Positions 61,720-64,000 of a stretch of 64,000 bases of DNA are shown here, one piece after another. How positions within the stretch are numbered: the first letter of the stretch is position 1; every line of letters starts with the position of its first letter. The position numbers and the translations under genes were made by a program. The DNA is from Lysinibacillus mangiferihumi (lineage in GTDB: Bacteria > Bacillota > Bacilli > Bacillales_A > Planococcaceae): assembly GCF_003049665.1 (NCBI RefSeq), contig NZ_PYWM01000001.1, positions 248,001 through 312,000 on the forward strand, written 5' to 3'. The notes under the pieces were generated by a model. It saw only the letters and a list, made by a program, of their open reading frames with translations, was not told where the DNA came from and did no database searches.

Positions 61720-62041
61720 AAAGGGGCTGGGACATAAGAGAAAAAGTGTTAGATTGACTGCAATCAATCTAACACTTTTTTACTAAGCCGTTGTTGTCCG
61801 CTACGGCGGTGCTTTCCGCTCAGCACAGTAAGCCGCAACCCTCGCTAACGCGCGGTCTGTTACGTCTTACATTATGTGCTGTTCCCGCCGGAGTCACCAC
61901 CTTCGCTACCAACAACTAGTGAACACTTCTAATTTTTTATTAATTGCAAAAGCAAGAATAGCTAAGGTCTCCATATAGCAAAAAATTATGAACAGCTTTC
62001 GTCTGTTTCTTAAATTTTTTTAGTTATGTCCCAGCCCCTTT
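61720..62041 (+). repeat. MITE-like element, copy C (complete)
   Basis: 322 bases bounded by perfect 18-bp inverted repeats (AAAGGGGCTGGGACATAA at 61720-61737 and its complement at 62024-62041). Inside: a 17-bp terminator hairpin at one end, a GC-rich centre (CGCTCAGCACAGTAAGCCGC, CTCGCTAACGCGCGG) and an AT-rich other end. No ORF of note. Homologous in reverse orientation to 14797-15108; copy B at 44569-44649 holds one end only. No obvious target-site duplication. Confidence 0.85.
61741..61780. terminator. Hairpin inside repeat copy C
   Basis: 17-bp stem AAAAAGTGTTAGATTGA / TCAATCTAACACTTTTT, loop CTGCAA. Confidence 0.8.
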
Positions 62042-62066
62042 ACTTTTTAATATTTTCTTGTCAGTA

Positions 62067-62639
62067 TTACTTAAAGTAGTTCGTAATAAACTGATTTGCT
62101 TCTTGCCAATTATACACTCGCACAACATTGTCAGGTACAGCCAGACGATTATATGGTGTATCGAATAAAATAACAGGTATTTTTAATTCTTCAGCGAGCA
62201 TCACAGCATTATCATGTTTATCTTCAAAGAAAGCGGCGACATTATGCTTTTTCGCAGTCGCTAATTTATCATGACTTCCGATAAGTTCTATATGATCATA
62301 CGGAATAGCCTGTGATTTAAACCAGTTCATCGTAATATCAGAAACATTCTGACCACGTGCAGAAATATAATATAGCTCATAAGTATGTTGCCAAGCATTT
62401 AAAATAGCTTTGGCATCCTTTGCAGCTTCTGATACTTCATACATATAAGGCTCATTTTCCTTAAACCATGCGTTAAATGCAGTGCGATCTACTGGATAAG
62501 GAAAGGCCGATAAAAAATCATATTCACAAACATCATCCAGTGTAATATTGACATTATAGTGCTTATTAATATGCGGGATGAGTGTACTCGGACATGTCAC
62601 TGTACCGTCAATATCAATACCAAAACGGGGCTTTGTCAT
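62067..62639 (-). CDS. yqfW: 5'-nucleotidase (NT5C-type HAD hydrolase), YqfW-like
   Basis: 190 residues from ATG 62639. HAD-superfamily phosphatase of the deoxyribonucleotidase type: FGIDIDGTVTCPS with both catalytic aspartates near the N-terminus, YYISARGQ (motif II Ser), and FEDKHDNAVML with motif III/IV acidic residues. The expected reaction is dephosphorylation of (d)NMPs; not proven for YqfW. GGGAGGTG is inside the end of ispG, five bases from the start, so it is translated in an operon with ispG; in B. subtilis yqfW also lies near ispG. The frame from 62687 has no ribosome binding site. Confidence 0.85.
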   Translation of the reverse strand: MTKPRFGIDIDGTVTCPSTLIPHINKHYNVNITLDDVCEYDFLSAFPYPVDRTAFNAWFKENEPYMYEVSEAAKDAKAILNAWQHTYELYYISARGQNVSDITMNWFKSQAIPYDHIELIGSHDKLATAKKHNVAAFFEDKHDNAVMLAEELKIPVILFDTPYNRLAVPDNVVRVYNWQEANQFITNYFK

Positions 62640-62652
62640 GCAAGCACCTCCC

Positions 62653-63768
62653 TTAGGCGTTCGCTTTTGCAGCTTCTTCAGCCGCACGTTTTTCTGCCAT
62701 TTCTGCAGCTAGCTTATCAATTTCTTTTTTCAATTCTTCTACCATTGTTTCTTCTGGAACTTTACGAACCGTTTTGCCTTTCATAAATAGCAGACCTTCA
62801 CCACGTGCACCTGCAATACCGATATCGGCTTCACGTGCTTCACCTGGACCATTTACGGCACAACCTAGAACGGCTACTTTTAATGGCACATTTAATTTTG
62901 AAATATATTCTTCCACTTCATTTGCAATAGAGATAAGGTCGATTTCAATACGACCACATGTAGGGCAAGAAATTAACGTTGCCATGTTAGACGCTAAACC
63001 AAATGATTTTAATAGCTCACGTGCAACTTTCACTTCCTCCACAGGGTCAGCAGATAGTGAGATACGTAGCGTATTACCAATACCTTTTGACAGGATTGCG
63101 CCAAGGCCAGCAGCAGATTTTACAGTCCCAGCAAACAATGTACCGGATTCTGTAATACCTAAATGTAGCGGGTAATCAAAAGCTTGTGCAGCCTTTTCAT
63201 ATGCTTCAATCGCTAAATTGACATCCGATGCCTTCATTGACACGATAATATCGTGGAAATCTAAGTCTTCCAAAATTTTAATATGGTGTAGTGCTGATTC
63301 TACCATACCATCTGCAGTTGGATAGCCGTATTTTTCAAGAATGTGTCGCTCTAATGAACCGGCATTTACGCCAATACGAATAGGAATGCCTTTTGCTTTT
63401 GCAGCTGTTACAACGGCTTCCACTTTTTCTTTACGGCCAATATTACCTGGGTTAATACGAACTTTATCAATACCATTTTCAATTGCTTTTAAAGCTAATT
63501 TATAATCAAAGTGAATATCAGCTACTAATGGAATATGGATACGTTTTTTTATTTCGGCAATTGCATCAGCCGCACGCTCATCTGGCACTGCAACACGAAC
63601 AATTTGACAGCCCGCCTCTTCTAGTCGCAGAATTTCTGCAACAGTTGCTTCGACATCATGTGTTTTTGTTGTACACATACTTTGAATGAATAATTCATTA
63701 CTACCACCAATTGTTAAATTACCGACACGTACAGGACGTGTTTTTGAACGGTGACAAATTTCACTCAT
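62653..63768 (-). CDS. ispG: 4-hydroxy-3-methylbut-2-en-1-yl diphosphate synthase
   Basis: Penultimate enzyme of the MEP pathway; converts MEcPP to HMBPP using a [4Fe-4S] cluster and reduced flavodoxin or ferredoxin. 371 residues, the bacterial short form. TIM barrel with [21 protein letters not shown] and GITESGT; cluster ligands Cys268, Cys271 (SCPTCGR), Cys303 (GCAVNGPGE) and Glu310. The C-terminal 20 residues are an Ala/Glu/Lys-rich tail. AAGGAG lies nine bases before ATG 63768. Its 3' end carries the ribosome binding site of the nucleotidase gene. Confidence 0.97.
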   Translation of the reverse strand: MSEICHRSKTRPVRVGNLTIGGSNELFIQSMCTTKTHDVEATVAEILRLEEAGCQIVRVAVPDERAADAIAEIKKRIHIPLVADIHFDYKLALKAIENGIDKVRINPGNIGRKEKVEAVVTAAKAKGIPIRIGVNAGSLERHILEKYGYPTADGMVESALHHIKILEDLDFHDIIVSMKASDVNLAIEAYEKAAQAFDYPLHLGITESGTLFAGTVKSAAGLGAILSKGIGNTLRISLSADPVEEVKVARELLKSFGLASNMATLISCPTCGRIEIDLISIANEVEEYISKLNVPLKVAVLGCAVNGPGEAREADIGIAGARGEGLLFMKGKTVRKVPEETMVEELKKEIDKLAAEMAEKRAAEEAAKANA

Positions 63769-63864
63769 TAACTTTCTCTCCTTTTCGGGCCACTACTTTC
63801 AGCCGTCACTGACACTTATTTTAGCAGTGTAAGAAAATAAGGACAAGGAAGAAACGTTAACTTT

Positions 63865-64000
63865 TCATTTTCCGCATGCGTTTTCGATTTCAAAAGAGAG
63901 GGGAAGCTTAATATTTTCACCTGGTACAAGTGCTTGTAATTGTAAATGTGGATTTAATTGATAAAAGAGCTCCAGTCGTTCCGGAAAGGTCATCGGCATT
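63865..64000 (-). CDS. C-terminal end of a probable LysM protein (YqfZ-like), cut by window
   Basis: Open from the window edge to a TGA at 63865. The visible 44 or so residues include LFYQLNPHLQLQALVPGENIKLP, which has the shape of the last part of a LysM domain (N-P ... L-x-pG-x-x-I-x-LP). In B. subtilis the LysM protein gene yqfZ adjoins ispG, agreeing with this position. The upstream part is not available. Confidence 0.6.
   Translation of the reverse strand, partial: MPMTFPERLELFYQLNPHLQLQALVPGENIKLPLSFEIENACGK

Noticed and set aside
61720-62041. Small RNA gene in the GC-rich centre of the MITE-like element
   Set aside because: No promoter was visible and the same sequence occurs in copy A with many differences; the repeat explanation is enough for now.
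62774-63175. 133-codon antisense ORF in ispG
   Set aside because: Shadow of ispG; low-complexity product and no ribosome binding site.

Overview
The window is low-GC Firmicute chromosome, most likely a Lysinibacillus or a close Bacillaceae/Planococcaceae relative. The evidence is AGGAGG-type ribosome binding sites before nearly every gene, frequent TTG and GTG starts, Bacillus-type cre, Fur and Zur boxes, CtaB, and pieces of the Bacillus subtilis yqf gene neighbourhood (ispH, yqfQ, cshB, nfo, a yqfT-like gene, zur, a yqfW-like nucleotidase, ispG, and the tail of a LysM protein in the yqfZ position). Compared with the B. subtilis order as I recall it, this neighbourhood is split by three blocks of accessory and metabolic genes. 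I saw no rRNA, tRNA, CRISPR array, phage or complete insertion sequence.

Layout. 1-1914: the end of a DUF1430 membrane protein with its ABC ATPase, the type linked to lactococcin-972-like bacteriocins. 2062-4205: small conserved genes and a PhzF protein. 4489-9188: an acid-sugar operon (RpiR regulator, GntP permease, hydroxyacid dehydrogenase, DUF1537 kinase) with a cre site. 9718-14739: a C4-dicarboxylate uptake and sensing locus (dctP, dctB, dctS, dctR). 15123-16700: ispH and yqfQ. 17094-18782: a chemoreceptor. 18873-21305: the feoA-feoB ferrous iron operon with a small Cys-rich partner and a Fur box. 21600-29801: kdpDE facing kdpFABC, with an extra 29-residue membrane peptide before kdpF. 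29889-33455: butanediol dehydrogenase, cshB, nfo. 33456-39276: an accessory stretch holding a 21-bp periodic repeat, a remnant of amj, an XRE/DUF6773 pair with a palindromic operator, and a four-gene ABC operon behind a secreted protein of unknown function. 39549-41943: zinc transport ATPase and permease with zur. 42024-58699: mixed housekeeping and signalling genes (serC, YhgE/Pip, a MASE3-EAL protein, malic enzyme, proC, ctaB and others). 58848-63768: a MerR regulator with a CNNM/CorC transporter, a lipoprotein, the nucleotidase and ispG.

How the genes work together. Metal and ion homeostasis is prominent: Fe(II) uptake under Fur, Zn uptake under Zur, K+ uptake under KdpDE, and a CNNM-type transporter behind a MerR protein. 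Three good cre sites place the acid-sugar operon, the C4-dicarboxylate transporter and malic enzyme under likely CcpA control, a coherent organic-acid theme. ispH and ispG are the last two enzymes of the MEP isoprenoid pathway.

The less explained material is mostly in non-coding DNA and small genes: a MITE-like element of about 320 bp with three copies that carry a built-in terminator; a short dispersed repeat (four copies), one of which supplies the C-terminus of PhzF; the exact 21-bp array after nfo; hairpins that overlap translation starts; and the unknown secreted-protein/ABC operon.
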